Positions 1 to 8,300 of a stretch of DNA of 26,554 bases are shown here, piece after piece. Where the stretch lies: contig JBGVTO010000398.1 of NCBI GenBank assembly GCA_041862635.1, positions 1 to 26,554 on the forward strand. The letters are read 5' to 3'. The stretch is from NIOZ-UU13 sp041862635. Lineage in GTDB: Bacteria; Planctomycetota; Phycisphaerae; Sedimentisphaerales; Anaerobacaceae. Position numbers and translations under genes: made by a program. How positions within the stretch are numbered: position 1 is the first letter of the stretch; every line of letters starts with the position of its first letter. Below the pieces are notes generated by a model that saw nothing but the letters and a program-made list of their open reading frames with translations, searched no databases and was not told where the DNA came from.

Positions 1-2
1 GG

Positions 3-1358
3 GAGGTCCCGGAGAATACGCCACCTGCAGCCGATATTCTTAACCCACAGGCTGTGGCGTGTTTCATCCGCCTGGTATATCAGCGCTACTATGATGAGTT
101 TAAAGAGCATTTCGGCAAAACAATCCACGCCATATTCACAGATGAGCCATCTTTCCTGGCCAAACGCTCCGAGCGAGGTGCCGTACCCGGCACAACGGGC
201 ATACTCGAACACGTGAATCGATTCCTTGGTTATGACTTCACTGGCTACCTTCCCGCGCTATGGTACAAGGATGAACCCGATGCCGAACAGCATCGACTCG
301 ATTACTTTCGCGCCCTACAAGCAAGACTTGAAGAGACGTTTTACAGGCAGATAAATCAATGGTGCGCCTCGCACGGCATCGCTCTGACCGGTCACCCGGC
401 CGCCCCTGACGACATCGGACATCTGAGGCATTTTCACATACCGGGACAAGACATTGTCTGGCGTTATATAGAGCCGGGCAAAGCCGGCGCTTTGGAGGGG
501 CCCCAATCAACTCAGGGCAAGTGTGCCTCTTCAGCTATGCTCCATCTCGGTCGAAGACGCAACTTGAATGAATACTGCGGAGCGTACGGACACGATTTTA
601 CCTTCGATGAGATGAAATGGCTGACCAATTGGTTACTTGTCCGTGGCTGTAATATGCTGGTGCCACATGCCTTCTACTACTCGATTCGCGGTCCCCGTAT
701 CGATGAGCGTCCACCTGATGTCGGCCCCAATAGCCCCTGGTGGGAGCAGTATAAGCCCTTTGCCGATGCGAGTCGCCGCCTGTGCTGGCTGAACACTGAC
801 AGCAAACACGTTTGCACACTTGCGATACTCGGCCTAAATGACTACTTGCCGTGGCAAGGGCCAAAGATTTGCTTTCAAAACCAGCGTGATTTCAACTACA
901 TCGAAGCCAGACACTTATGGGAAGATGCCAATGTGGGACCGGATGGTATTCGCATCGCTGGTATGCACTATAAGGCACTAATTGTTGAATTTGACCCACC
1001 CTCAAAAGCAAAAGAAGCGCTACAAGTTTTAGAACGTGCCGGCCGTCTTATCCGTTGGGGGAAAGACGATGGTGAGATGTTACTTCTCCAGAAAATTAAC
1101 GACCTGATACCTATGGACGTCAGTGTTGTGCCTGCCACGCCGGACCTGCGGATACGTCATGTTGTGAAAGATATAGTTCACTACTATATAGTCTTCAATG
1201 AAGGTCAAGAGCACATCACATTCAGGCTGATAACCTTTATTGAAGGGCAGCGATTCTTACTTGATCCCCAAACCGGGCGACAGAATGCGGTAGATTCCGA
1301 TGCATTGCTACAGATTCGACCTCGTGAGCTGAAGATACTAAAGACCGCGAATTCATAA
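3..1358 (+). CDS. TIM-barrel glycoside hydrolase, GH106-like (5' end outside window)
   Basis: The reading frame is open from the first bases of the window, so this is the C-terminal part (about 450 residues) of a larger protein. The GTG at 54 is only an internal Val codon. The visible part has the late strands of an (alpha/beta)8 barrel, with a 'FTDEPSF' strand end and later 'LNEYCGAYGHDFTFDEMKW' and 'PHAFYYSIRGPR'. This pattern resembles the large GH106/alpha-L-rhamnosidase-like proteins common in Phycisphaerae. The Glu of TDEP and the Glu of NEY are candidate catalytic acids (inference). The last 100 residues look like a beta-sandwich cap. Family placement is from memory of motifs; GH2-like or another clan-A glycosidase is possible. 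Downstream lies a LacI-operator-like palindrome at 1468. Confidence 0.6.
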   Translation, partial: EVPENTPPAADILNPQAVACFIRLVYQRYYDEFKEHFGKTIHAIFTDEPSFLAKRSERGAVPGTTGILEHVNRFLGYDFTGYLPALWYKDEPDAEQHRLDYFRALQARLEETFYRQINQWCASHGIALTGHPAAPDDIGHLRHFHIPGQDIVWRYIEPGKAGALEGPQSTQGKCASSAMLHLGRRRNLNEYCGAYGHDFTFDEMKWLTNWLLVRGCNMLVPHAFYYSIRGPRIDERPPDVGPNSPWWEQYKPFADASRRLCWLNTDSKHVCTLAILGLNDYLPWQGPKICFQNQRDFNYIEARHLWEDANVGPDGIRIAGMHYKALIVEFDPPSKAKEALQVLERAGRLIRWGKDDGEMLLLQKINDLIPMDVSVVPATPDLRIRHVVKDIVHYYIVFNEGQEHITFRLITFIEGQRFLLDPQTGRQNAVDSDALLQIRPRELKILKTANS

Positions 1359-1467
1359 CAAAGTTCGAGAAAATACTCCTCATATTTATATGTGGTTATT
1401 GACTAACCTCAGACGAACTTTTCGGACAGCAACGCCGTATAAATGCTTTAGTTAAAATTTATAACAA

Positions 1468-1479
1468 GGAAACGTTTCC
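1468..1479. promoter_or_regulatory. LacI-family operator-like palindrome
   Basis: GGAAACGTTTCC is a perfect 12-bp palindrome with the central CG typical of LacI/GalR-family operators. It lies in the 336-bp gap between the glycosidase and the transglutaminase-like gene, about 100 bp upstream of a good promoter. No LacI-type regulator is encoded in the window, so regulator and target are inferred only from the shape of the site. Confidence 0.35.
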
Positions 1480-1491
1480 ACCCTACGGAGC

Positions 1492-1506
1492 CCCGATTGT
1501 ATCGGG
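1492..1506. repeat. Short palindrome, CCCGAT-ATCGGG family
   Basis: CCCGAT and ATCGGG arms enclose a 3-nt loop (TGT). The palindrome, with one more C on the left, is bracketed by the direct repeat ACGGAG on both sides. Relatives with the same arms occur inside the PQQ gene at 5426, 6079 and 7438. The flanking repeat suggests an insertion, but this is a single case. Confidence 0.5.
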
Positions 1507-1567
1507 ACGGAGGACGGGCATCATGGATAAAAAAAGTACACAGTTTAATTCGGAATGCCTCATGGGG

Positions 1568-1596
1568 TTGCATAGTCGGCACTTTTGCTATATAAT
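1568..1596 (+). promoter_or_regulatory. Sigma70-type promoter for the transglutaminase-like gene
   Basis: TTGCAT (1568-1573) and a perfect TATAAT (1591-1596) are separated by 17 bp. Transcription would start near 1603 and give a leader of about 90 nt to the gene at 1695. The leader contains the 1626-1663 inverted repeat. Confidence 0.55.
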
Positions 1597-1625
1597 ATCT
1601 CAAGTGACATAGTTTCTCCGGTTAA

Positions 1626-1663
1626 TGGTTCGACAGGCTCACCATCCTGAGGAAGTCGAAGGA
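1626..1663. repeat. Interspersed inverted repeat with TTCGAC/GTCGAA arms
   Basis: TTCGAC (1629-1634) pairs with GTCGAA (1655-1660), and an inner CTCA/TGAG pair lies at 1638 and 1648. The core AGGCTCACCATCCTGAG is a motif I have seen as a dispersed repeat in bacterial and metagenomic genomes (recollection, not checked). It sits in the leader of the transglutaminase-like gene. Confidence 0.5.
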
Positions 1664-1694
1664 TTGATGTTGATAATCTTCTTAAGGAAACTCG

Positions 1695-2663
1695 ATGAAG
1701 TTGCGAAAATTATTTCTGGCCTCGTTGCTAATTAGTTCGGTCTCTCTGGCAGATGTAAGCAGCCGGAATATGTTATGGCAAAGAAAGGAAATCCAAAATA
1801 ATATCGTAGAGTTAAACTTATCTTATGATTTCTTCGTGCCGAGAGAAACTTTCAGGATAAGTTTAATTGTCATACTTCCACAGACTATACCGGGTAAACA
1901 AAAGATTTTAAGCATAAAGTACTCCCCGAAACCATCGAGATTTTTCCGCGAAAATGGAAACCGCTACGCTGAGTTTGTCTTTGTCAGGCCTGAGAAGCGA
2001 ATGAAAGTAGAAATAATTATCAGTGCCGAATTGCTCAGATATGACCTGCTCACCGCGAGAGAAAAACGCGAACAAGACCTTTTCGAAGATGCCGAGTTAG
2101 AGTATTTTCTAAAGCAGGAAAGGCATATAGAAAAAGACGACCGGCAAATACAACGAATCGCAGAAAGCATAGAAGGTCAAACAGAAGTAGGCATAGTGAA
2201 AAACATATATAACTACGTCATTGATAATTTGGAGTACACCCTCCATGGGAAAAAAGACTGGGGCGCAATCAAAGCTCTCCAGCGGAAAAAGGGTGATTGT
2301 ACCGAGTACGCTGATTTGTTCGTTGCTATATGCAGGGCAAAGAACATTCCCGCCAGAGTCGTTACAGGCTATACGGTGCGATTCGATGCCGATTCATCAA
2401 AACACAATTGGGCGGAGGTCTATCTGCAAAAGTACGGCTGGGTTCCTTTTGACCCGAGCGGCGGCGATGTAGAAAACTTCATATTCCGAAACAAAGCATT
2501 TGACAGAATGAGACCGGTTTACCTCTATCTTACTAACATCCGCAACGATGAAGTACTTGATAACTATCATTTTGCCAGATATACATACTGGGGCGATAGA
2601 GCCAGATTAACAGACTCAATTGAATTCAAGCAACCTCCCCCGCCCTTTCAAAAGACCCGCTGA
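1695..2663 (+). CDS. Secreted transglutaminase-like protein
   Basis: This 322-aa protein has a signal peptide (residues 1-19, KLRK n-region, cleavage around SLA/D). The middle holds a mixed beta/helical region with a charged helical segment (about 118-165). A C-terminal transglutaminase-like core spans about 165-290. The triad is visible: Cys202 in GDCTEYADLF, His237 in KHNWAEVYL and Asp253 in VPFDPS, so the papain-like fold should be catalytically competent. Known members act as proteases, peptide amidases or cross-linkers outside the cytoplasm; the substrate cannot be told here. The start is supported by AAGGAA ahead of the ATG. A promoter at 1568 makes it a probable single-gene unit. Confidence 0.85.
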   Translation: MKLRKLFLASLLISSVSLADVSSRNMLWQRKEIQNNIVELNLSYDFFVPRETFRISLIVILPQTIPGKQKILSIKYSPKPSRFFRENGNRYAEFVFVRPEKRMKVEIIISAELLRYDLLTAREKREQDLFEDAELEYFLKQERHIEKDDRQIQRIAESIEGQTEVGIVKNIYNYVIDNLEYTLHGKKDWGAIKALQRKKGDCTEYADLFVAICRAKNIPARVVTGYTVRFDADSSKHNWAEVYLQKYGWVPFDPSGGDVENFIFRNKAFDRMRPVYLYLTNIRNDEVLDNYHFARYTYWGDRARLTDSIEFKQPPPPFQKTR

Positions 2664-2769
2664 CTTTGGTTTATCCGACATAAGTATAAAACCTATTGAA
2701 GAGAGTAGAGAGACTATCCAGTAATGATACAAGAATAGTCGCGTAGGAGATTAAGTATCAATAAAGGTC

Positions 2770-2836
2770 TGCCCGCCGTTCCGGCAGGCCGGAATTCACC
2801 GCCCCTGCTCTTGCTTTCGCAAGAAAGCGCGGGGGC
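2770..2836. repeat. Two adjacent palindromic repeats
   Basis: The 239-bp gap after the transglutaminase-like gene holds a GC-rich inverted repeat at 2770-2793 (CTGCCCGCCG / CGGCAGGCCGG, imperfect). Next to it is a longer one at 2801-2836 with outer arms GCCCC/GGGGGC and inner TTGC-TTTC-GCAA. The reverse complement of the second closely matches the palindrome inside the transposase relic at 21903-21936, so this is a dispersed family and not simply a terminator. No T-run follows on either strand. Confidence 0.6.
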
Positions 2837-2902
2837 AACGGGCGTCGCGACAGGCATTCTTACCGGGTGTCGGGAGAAATTGGTACCAAGTGTATTTCAG
2901 AG

Positions 2903-4126
2903 CTAAAATACGGCATTTACTGCATCAAACATCGCCACAATATTCTCTGGTTGCACATTGGCCAGAATGTTGTGCACCTGCTGGAAAATAAAGCCCCCAT
3001 CGACTCTAAGTATTTCCACTTGCTGTCTGACATGTTCAGCGACTTGCTCAGGTGTACCGTTAGGCAGGACATCCCTGGTATCGCAGCCGCCGCCCCAGAA
3101 GTTAAGCTCCCTGCCAAACTCTGCCTTTAGCTCTGCGGCATTCATTCTTGAGCAGCTAATCTGAACCGGATTAATGGCATCAAGGCCGGCCTCGATTAAG
3201 TGCCGCATCAATTCACGGACTCCCCCACAACAGTGAAGCATAACCTTCACATCAGCGAGCTCTTTTGCGCGGTTCCATAGTAACTTATGACGCGGCTTGA
3301 AAAACTCGCAATACATCCTCGGCGAAATCATCGGGCCTGTTTGCATCCCCAGATCATCTCCAAAAATAATAATATCGATATGCTCACCGACAGCTCTAAG
3401 GAATCGCTCGAGGTTGGCTAAATGAATTTCGACTAACATATCGAGAAAACGGTGAGCTCGCTGCGGCTCACCGGCCAGCAGCATCATAAACTGGTCATTG
3501 CGGTAAAGAAACTGGCCGATTTCAAACAGATTGCCCCCGAATAAACCGAGAATGGCGCGGCCGGTGTTTTTCCGCAATCGCCTCGCACCTTCAGAAAGCG
3601 CGCGGCTGTCAATTGGACCGGGCGGACTGGCGACGGCGGTCCACATTGATTCTACAAGGGCGTCACGAATAGCTTGCGGCTCGTCGCCTCCGTCAAGAAA
3701 AGGAAAATAAGTCTGCTCAAAATATAGCGAACCTTCAGGCATATGGGCGAGGACTCTGCCGCTTTGTGACCGAATTACCCAGCGTCCCTCCTCCCGTTCA
3801 AGCTGCGTCCAGGCAGGTACAAAACATGGTGTACCATCCGGCAGTGTCCATGGCGACCATGATTCATCGTCTAATGCAAAGCCCCTACCCAACTCGATGG
3901 TGTCCACCCCAAATCTATCCAGCACGTCCTCATCGACAATGGCCAACTGCTGAATGACGTCATAAACTCGAATCGGTTTGGGTGGCAGACCCAGATACTT
4001 TCGCAGCTTGGGATACGCTATTGCTGCAATGCCCGAAGACCGGTGCCCGGAAAAGTCAACCGGAACACGCTCAGTTTGGCGATGCTCCAACGCCGCTAAA
4101 ACTCGCTCTCGTGAGGTAATCGCCAT
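2903..4126 (-). CDS. Uroporphyrinogen decarboxylase / MtaA-family methyltransferase-like protein
   Basis: This 407-aa URO-D-superfamily TIM barrel begins MAITSRERVLAALEHRQTER, the usual start of the group, so ATG 4126 is preferred over the in-frame TTG at 4165. His298-Cys299-Cys300 (HCCGG) and Cys348 (GGGC) match the His-x-Cys...Cys zinc motif of MtaA/MtbA-type corrinoid methyltransferases. It is therefore more likely a methyl-transfer enzyme than the haem-pathway HemE, which lacks that site. Such genes are common in sugar-utilisation regions of planctomycetes, and the partner corrinoid protein is not in the window. The ribosome site is weak (GGA, 13 nt upstream). A small ORF with a stronger site overlaps the start. 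Confidence 0.8.
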   Translation of the reverse strand: MAITSRERVLAALEHRQTERVPVDFSGHRSSGIAAIAYPKLRKYLGLPPKPIRVYDVIQQLAIVDEDVLDRFGVDTIELGRGFALDDESWSPWTLPDGTPCFVPAWTQLEREEGRWVIRSQSGRVLAHMPEGSLYFEQTYFPFLDGGDEPQAIRDALVESMWTAVASPPGPIDSRALSEGARRLRKNTGRAILGLFGGNLFEIGQFLYRNDQFMMLLAGEPQRAHRFLDMLVEIHLANLERFLRAVGEHIDIIIFGDDLGMQTGPMISPRMYCEFFKPRHKLLWNRAKELADVKVMLHCCGGVRELMRHLIEAGLDAINPVQISCSRMNAAELKAEFGRELNFWGGGCDTRDVLPNGTPEQVAEHVRQQVEILRVDGGFIFQQVHNILANVQPENIVAMFDAVNAVF

Positions 4127-4233
4127 ATTCTTATTTTCCAGGCAGTGAAACTCGCAAAGTAACAATTTCGTACGCTGCCATCTCTATCAGTCATGTCGGT
4201 TTGTTTGCCCGCTATTTTATTCGAGTCGTCCAT
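4096..4233 (-). CDS. Possible 45-codon ORF overlapping the URO-D-like start
   Basis: ATG 4233 is preceded by AAGGTGG at 6-nt spacing, a better ribosome site than that of the following gene. The frame runs 45 codons and stops at 4096, overlapping the URO-D-like start (4126) in a different frame. The product (MDDSNKIAGKQTDMT...) has no recognisable domain or signal. It could be a leader that couples translation into the next gene, or chance. Low confidence. Confidence 0.22.
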   Translation of the reverse strand: MDDSNKIAGKQTDMTDRDGSVRNCYFASFTAWKIRIWRLPHESEF

Positions 4234-4287
4234 TCAGTTCCACCTTATTTCGCGAATGTGTATAAGGAGTCTTTCAAGCCCTGCTCG

Positions 4288-4325
4288 CACCTGTGCCGCC
4301 CGCACAGAAAACGCGGGTACAGGTG
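4288..4325. repeat. Intergenic palindromic repeat, CACCTGT/ACAGGTG arms
   Basis: Outer arms CACCTGT (4288-4294) and ACAGGTG (4319-4325) and inner arms CCCGC/GCGGG (4299, 4313) enclose a 9-nt loop. It lies in the 276-bp gap between divergent genes, upstream of the operon promoter. Its outer arms resemble the 7352-7400 palindrome in the PQQ gene. Confidence 0.5.
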
Positions 4326-4363
4326 CCAACTCTCACTCCAATATGGAATAATCGGCTCTTGAC

Positions 4364-4392
4364 TTGACAACAGTCTTTTAAGCGCTTATATT
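4364..4392 (+). promoter_or_regulatory. Strong sigma70-type promoter of the 4442-13091 operon
   Basis: A perfect TTGACA (4364-4369), a 17-bp spacer and TATATT (4387-4392) are followed by a possible alternative TATAAT at 4396-4401. This lies 50-80 bp upstream of the first gene of the set. Confidence 0.65.
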
Positions 4393-4441
4393 GATTATAA
4401 TTAAGTTTCGCCAAATTACTTGTTTTGTTAAGGACTGACCC

Positions 4442-5317
4442 ATGAAATCACAAATTGATCGCCGTCGTTTTCTTCAAAGAAGTGGAGTTTTCCTGGCAAG
4501 TACGGCGGTGCCGGGGCTGCTGGGCCGGCCGTCACTCGCTAATGCGGAAGAATTCAAAAACCGATTCAGGAAAGCGGTTGGATTCATGATGATAAAAGAG
4601 GATCTGTCGGTTGAAGACAAGCTGAGATTGGTGAAAGACGTCGGATTCGAGGGCGTCGAAACGCCCACGCATCTTCTCAACAAGAAAACACCGGAGCCGA
4701 AGGTTCTGGCCCATGCCAGCGAGAAAGTGGGTGTCCCCGTGCACGGCGTAGTCAACTCAAGCCACCACAATCTCACAGGGGCCATCGACGAAGCTTCCGT
4801 TTACGGAGCGACCTCGGTCCTTCACGTTGTGCGCCCGAATCCCAAGGGCTCGTTCATAGAGAATTACCGGCGAACACAGGCGACAATTCGGCAGGCCATT
4901 CCGTACGCCGAGAAAAAACGCATCCACATTTTGGTTGAGAATGTCTGGAACACCTTTCTCATCGAGCCGCTGACGATGGCGCGGTACATCGACGAGCTCG
5001 ACAGTCCGTACGTAAAGGCGTATTTCGACGTGGGAAATGTGGTTCGCTGGGGCTTCCCTCAGCACTGGATTGAGGTCCTCGCCGAACGGATCATCAAGAT
5101 ACATATCAAGGAGTACAACCTGAAGGTTGCGATGAATGAAGGGATGGGCAAGGGCTTTGCTGTCCCGATAGGGCAAGGCAGCATCGAATGGGACAGGGTG
5201 TGCGAGGAATTAAAGAAAATTGGCTACCGGGGCTGGGCCACCGCCGAGGTGGACGGCGGGGACCGCCGGCGCCTGGCCGAGATATCTCAACAAATGGATC
5301 GGGTCCTCGATCTATGA
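4442..5317 (+). CDS. Tat-exported sugar phosphate isomerase/epimerase-like TIM barrel
   Basis: This 291-aa protein starts with a twin-arginine signal (RRRFLQ at 7-12, hydrophobic stretch, LANA cleavage near 35) and then a xylose-isomerase-like / AP-endonuclease-2 TIM barrel. Expected metal ligands are seen at Glu166 (VENVW), Asp196 (YFDVGN), His221 (KIHIKEY) and Glu269 (TAEVDGG), so an active metal site is likely. Relatives isomerise or epimerise keto-sugars or modified sugars; Tat export implies folding with its metal before leaving the cytoplasm. AAGGA lies 8 nt before the ATG. It is first in a tight operon: the next start is 42 bp beyond its stop. Confidence 0.85.
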   Translation: MKSQIDRRRFLQRSGVFLASTAVPGLLGRPSLANAEEFKNRFRKAVGFMMIKEDLSVEDKLRLVKDVGFEGVETPTHLLNKKTPEPKVLAHASEKVGVPVHGVVNSSHHNLTGAIDEASVYGATSVLHVVRPNPKGSFIENYRRTQATIRQAIPYAEKKRIHILVENVWNTFLIEPLTMARYIDELDSPYVKAYFDVGNVVRWGFPQHWIEVLAERIIKIHIKEYNLKVAMNEGMGKGFAVPIGQGSIEWDRVCEELKKIGYRGWATAEVDGGDRRRLAEISQQMDRVLDL

Positions 5318-5359
5318 GTGCCCGCACTACATAAATGGTTTTCGAGGAGCACGCTGCCA

Positions 5360-8300
5360 ATGATATGGATAAATACGATTCCCCCTGTTGGAAGGGGTCT
5401 TCGACTAACAGGCGTATCAAAATACCCCCGATTTATCGGGGTTCTATCGGTTGTCTTTGTAATGGCATTGGCGGGCACCGCTCGAGTTAGGGCGGAATCA
5501 CATCAGAAAGCAAATAGTGAGGCTGTGCCCAAAGGCCTCATCCTGGACCTCGACGCGGATCGAGGGATCAAAGTGGTTAACGGACGAGTCACATCCTGGA
5601 AAAATCAGGCGGACTGGAAGGCCAAAACCTTCATAGCGACGAGAGATGCTAATCATGAAAAGGGTACCGGACACCCTACACTGAAAGAAAAAGTGGCAGC
5701 TATTGGTGGTCATAACACCGTTGTGTTTAAACGACAGGAGCTCATTAATAGCGATGAAGATGCCTTTGACCATCTTATAACCGGCAGTGGCTATACGTGG
5801 TTTGCGGTGATGTCGGTTTACTCCCAGGTATCCGGTCTCAAGGACGTGAATTCATTTTTCGGGAACTTGAGAAATGGTGGAAAATATGAAGGGTTCTGGG
5901 CGGGGCTAAAAGACGGTAACACGCTTTGGGCGGGTTCTCGAAACGGCATCACCTTTGGCCGGTGGGATGAGAACAACCCTCAGCTTCTCGGCCCCAAACT
6001 AAAAGAGAATCGTTACTACATAATCGCTGGCCGTATGGGCGCCGGCACCGGGAAAGTCACCATTGAGCTCTTTGTCAATCCCGATAAAATCGGGAAACCG
6101 GTGGCGTCCAAACCTTTCCCCGTTAATCCAAAGGCGAACTCATCCAAAATGGCAATTGGACAGGAACGTGATGCAACAAACCATCCGGGCCATGAGTCCT
6201 TCGACGGTGAGCTGGCCCGCTTGCTTATGTGGGATCGTCCACTGAGCAACCAAGAGTTCGAGAAAACGCTATCTTTGTTGAAAAAAACTTATGCGTTCTC
6301 CCCTATCGTGTATGGACATGATTGGCCTATGTGGCGATACGATGCGGGACGCCGTGCGGCATCACCCGAGGAGCTGCCGGCACAGATGCATCTGCAGTGG
6401 GTTCGTGAGCTGGCCCCTCCAAAACCCGCCTGGCCAGAAAGTCAATATAGGCTGCAGTTTGATGCTTCATACGAACCCATTGTTGCGGGAAAAACCATTT
6501 TCGTTGGCTCAATGGTCTACGACCGTGTAACCGCCTATGACACAGAAACAGGAATAGAGAAATGGCGTTTCTACACCGATGGGCCGGTGCGTTTTGCGCC
6601 TGTGGTGTATAAGGACAAGCTCTACTTTGCCTCTGATGATGGGTATCTCTATTGCCTGAATGCCAAAAACGGATCTCTCGTCCGGAAGTTCCTCGGAGGT
6701 CCCGCCCAGAACAAGGTTATCGGCAACGACCGGCTGATAAGCATGTGGCCGATGCGGGGCGGGCCGGTTCTATATGAGGGAAAGATATATTTCGCAGCCA
6801 GTATTTGGCCTTTTATGGGTACCTTTATCCACGCAATCGACGCCGAGACCGGAGAGGCCATCTGGACCAATAGCGGCAGCGGTGCGACTTACATCTTGCA
6901 GCCACACAGCAGTCCGGCCTTTGCCGGTGTGGCGCCGCAGGGTTATTTGGTTGCTACGGAGGACAAATTGCTGGTATCCGGCGGCCGATCCGTACCTGCT
7001 GCTTACGACCGCAAGACAGGACAGTTTCTATATTATCATATGAACGAATATGGTAAAACCGGTGCGTGCGATGTCATGGCCTCGGGCGACCATTTTTTCA
7101 ACCGTGGGGCCATATACAGGCTCTCCGATGGTATCGCTACTCCCCGTGCGCCAGCCTCCGTAATAGCAGATGAAGTTATCATCGGCAAAAAAAGTGATAC
7201 AATTATGGCTTACAAGCTTGAGCCGGGAGCTGAAAAAGCAAAGAGTTTATGGCATACAAAGGTTCCATCTGAGCTCAAGAAAATATTCATTAAAGCCGGC
7301 TCACGTTTGTATGGCAGCGGCGAGGAGGGTACTATTTTCGCTGTTGATATTCCTGTGCCTGCACCTGCGTCCGCCTCGACACAACCGGCGCAGGCACAGG
7401 TGAACCCCGCCCGTCAAAGACGGGATGGGGTGAACAATCCCGATAAAGTCGGGAAGGTCTCGTGGCAGGCGAAAGTAGATGGCGAGGTATGGAACATGCT
7501 CGCCGCGGACGGCAAGCTTTTTGTAATTACTCTCGAGGGCAGACTTTACTGTTTCGCAGACAAAAGAACCAGGCCAAAACATCACGTACTGGAAGTCAAA
7601 CCGCTGCCGGCCAGCCCCCGTCAATGGAAGAACAAGGTCAGGCAAATATTGGAAGTGACAGACGAAAGTCCACAGGATGCCTTACGGCAAGACGGATACT
7701 GCCTATTGCTTGGTCTTGGCACTGGCGAACTTCTCGAGCAGTTAGTGAGCCAATCAGAATTACATATTGTCGCGCTCGACCCGGACCCTGGAAAGGTTGA
7801 AGCAATACGCCGGAAACTTGATAAGGCAGGATTGTATGGAACTCGAGTCGCTGTTCACCTCGGCGATATTACAACGATGCAACTTCCCCCTTATATGGCT
7901 AATCTGGTCGTATCAGAAGAACGAAGTCAGAAATCAGCTCTGTCCTCTGTCTTATTTGAGCGTGTTTTTCATTCGCTTCGCCCTTACGGAGGAACAGCAT
8001 GCTTTTTGGCCCCACAAAGTGAGCATATTCAAATTATGAGGTGGGTGCTCGAGTCGAAACTGCCTGGCTCGAAGATTACAAGCTCGGGTGAGTATATTAT
8101 GCTGACCCGAGCCGGGCCACTAACCGATTCGGCCGATTGGACCCATCAGTACAGCGATTCCGCTAATACCGTAATGTCCAGAGATAAGAAGGTAAAGGCT
8201 CCACTCGGACTTCTATGGTTCGGCGGCCCTTCCAATGACAAGATATTGCCGCGTCACGGACACGGCCCATCTCCACAGGTTGTTGGGGGACGACTTTTCA

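Noticed and set aside
1523..1612. 29-codon ORF starting MDKKSTQFNSECLM
   Set aside because: It is too short, overlaps the promoter at 1568-1596, and has no good ribosome site. It could be the relic of a gene start but cannot be supported.
7405..7430. Reading the 26-bp palindromes as intrinsic terminators
   Set aside because: They are inside reading frames, lack T-runs, and have flanking direct repeats, which fit insertion better.
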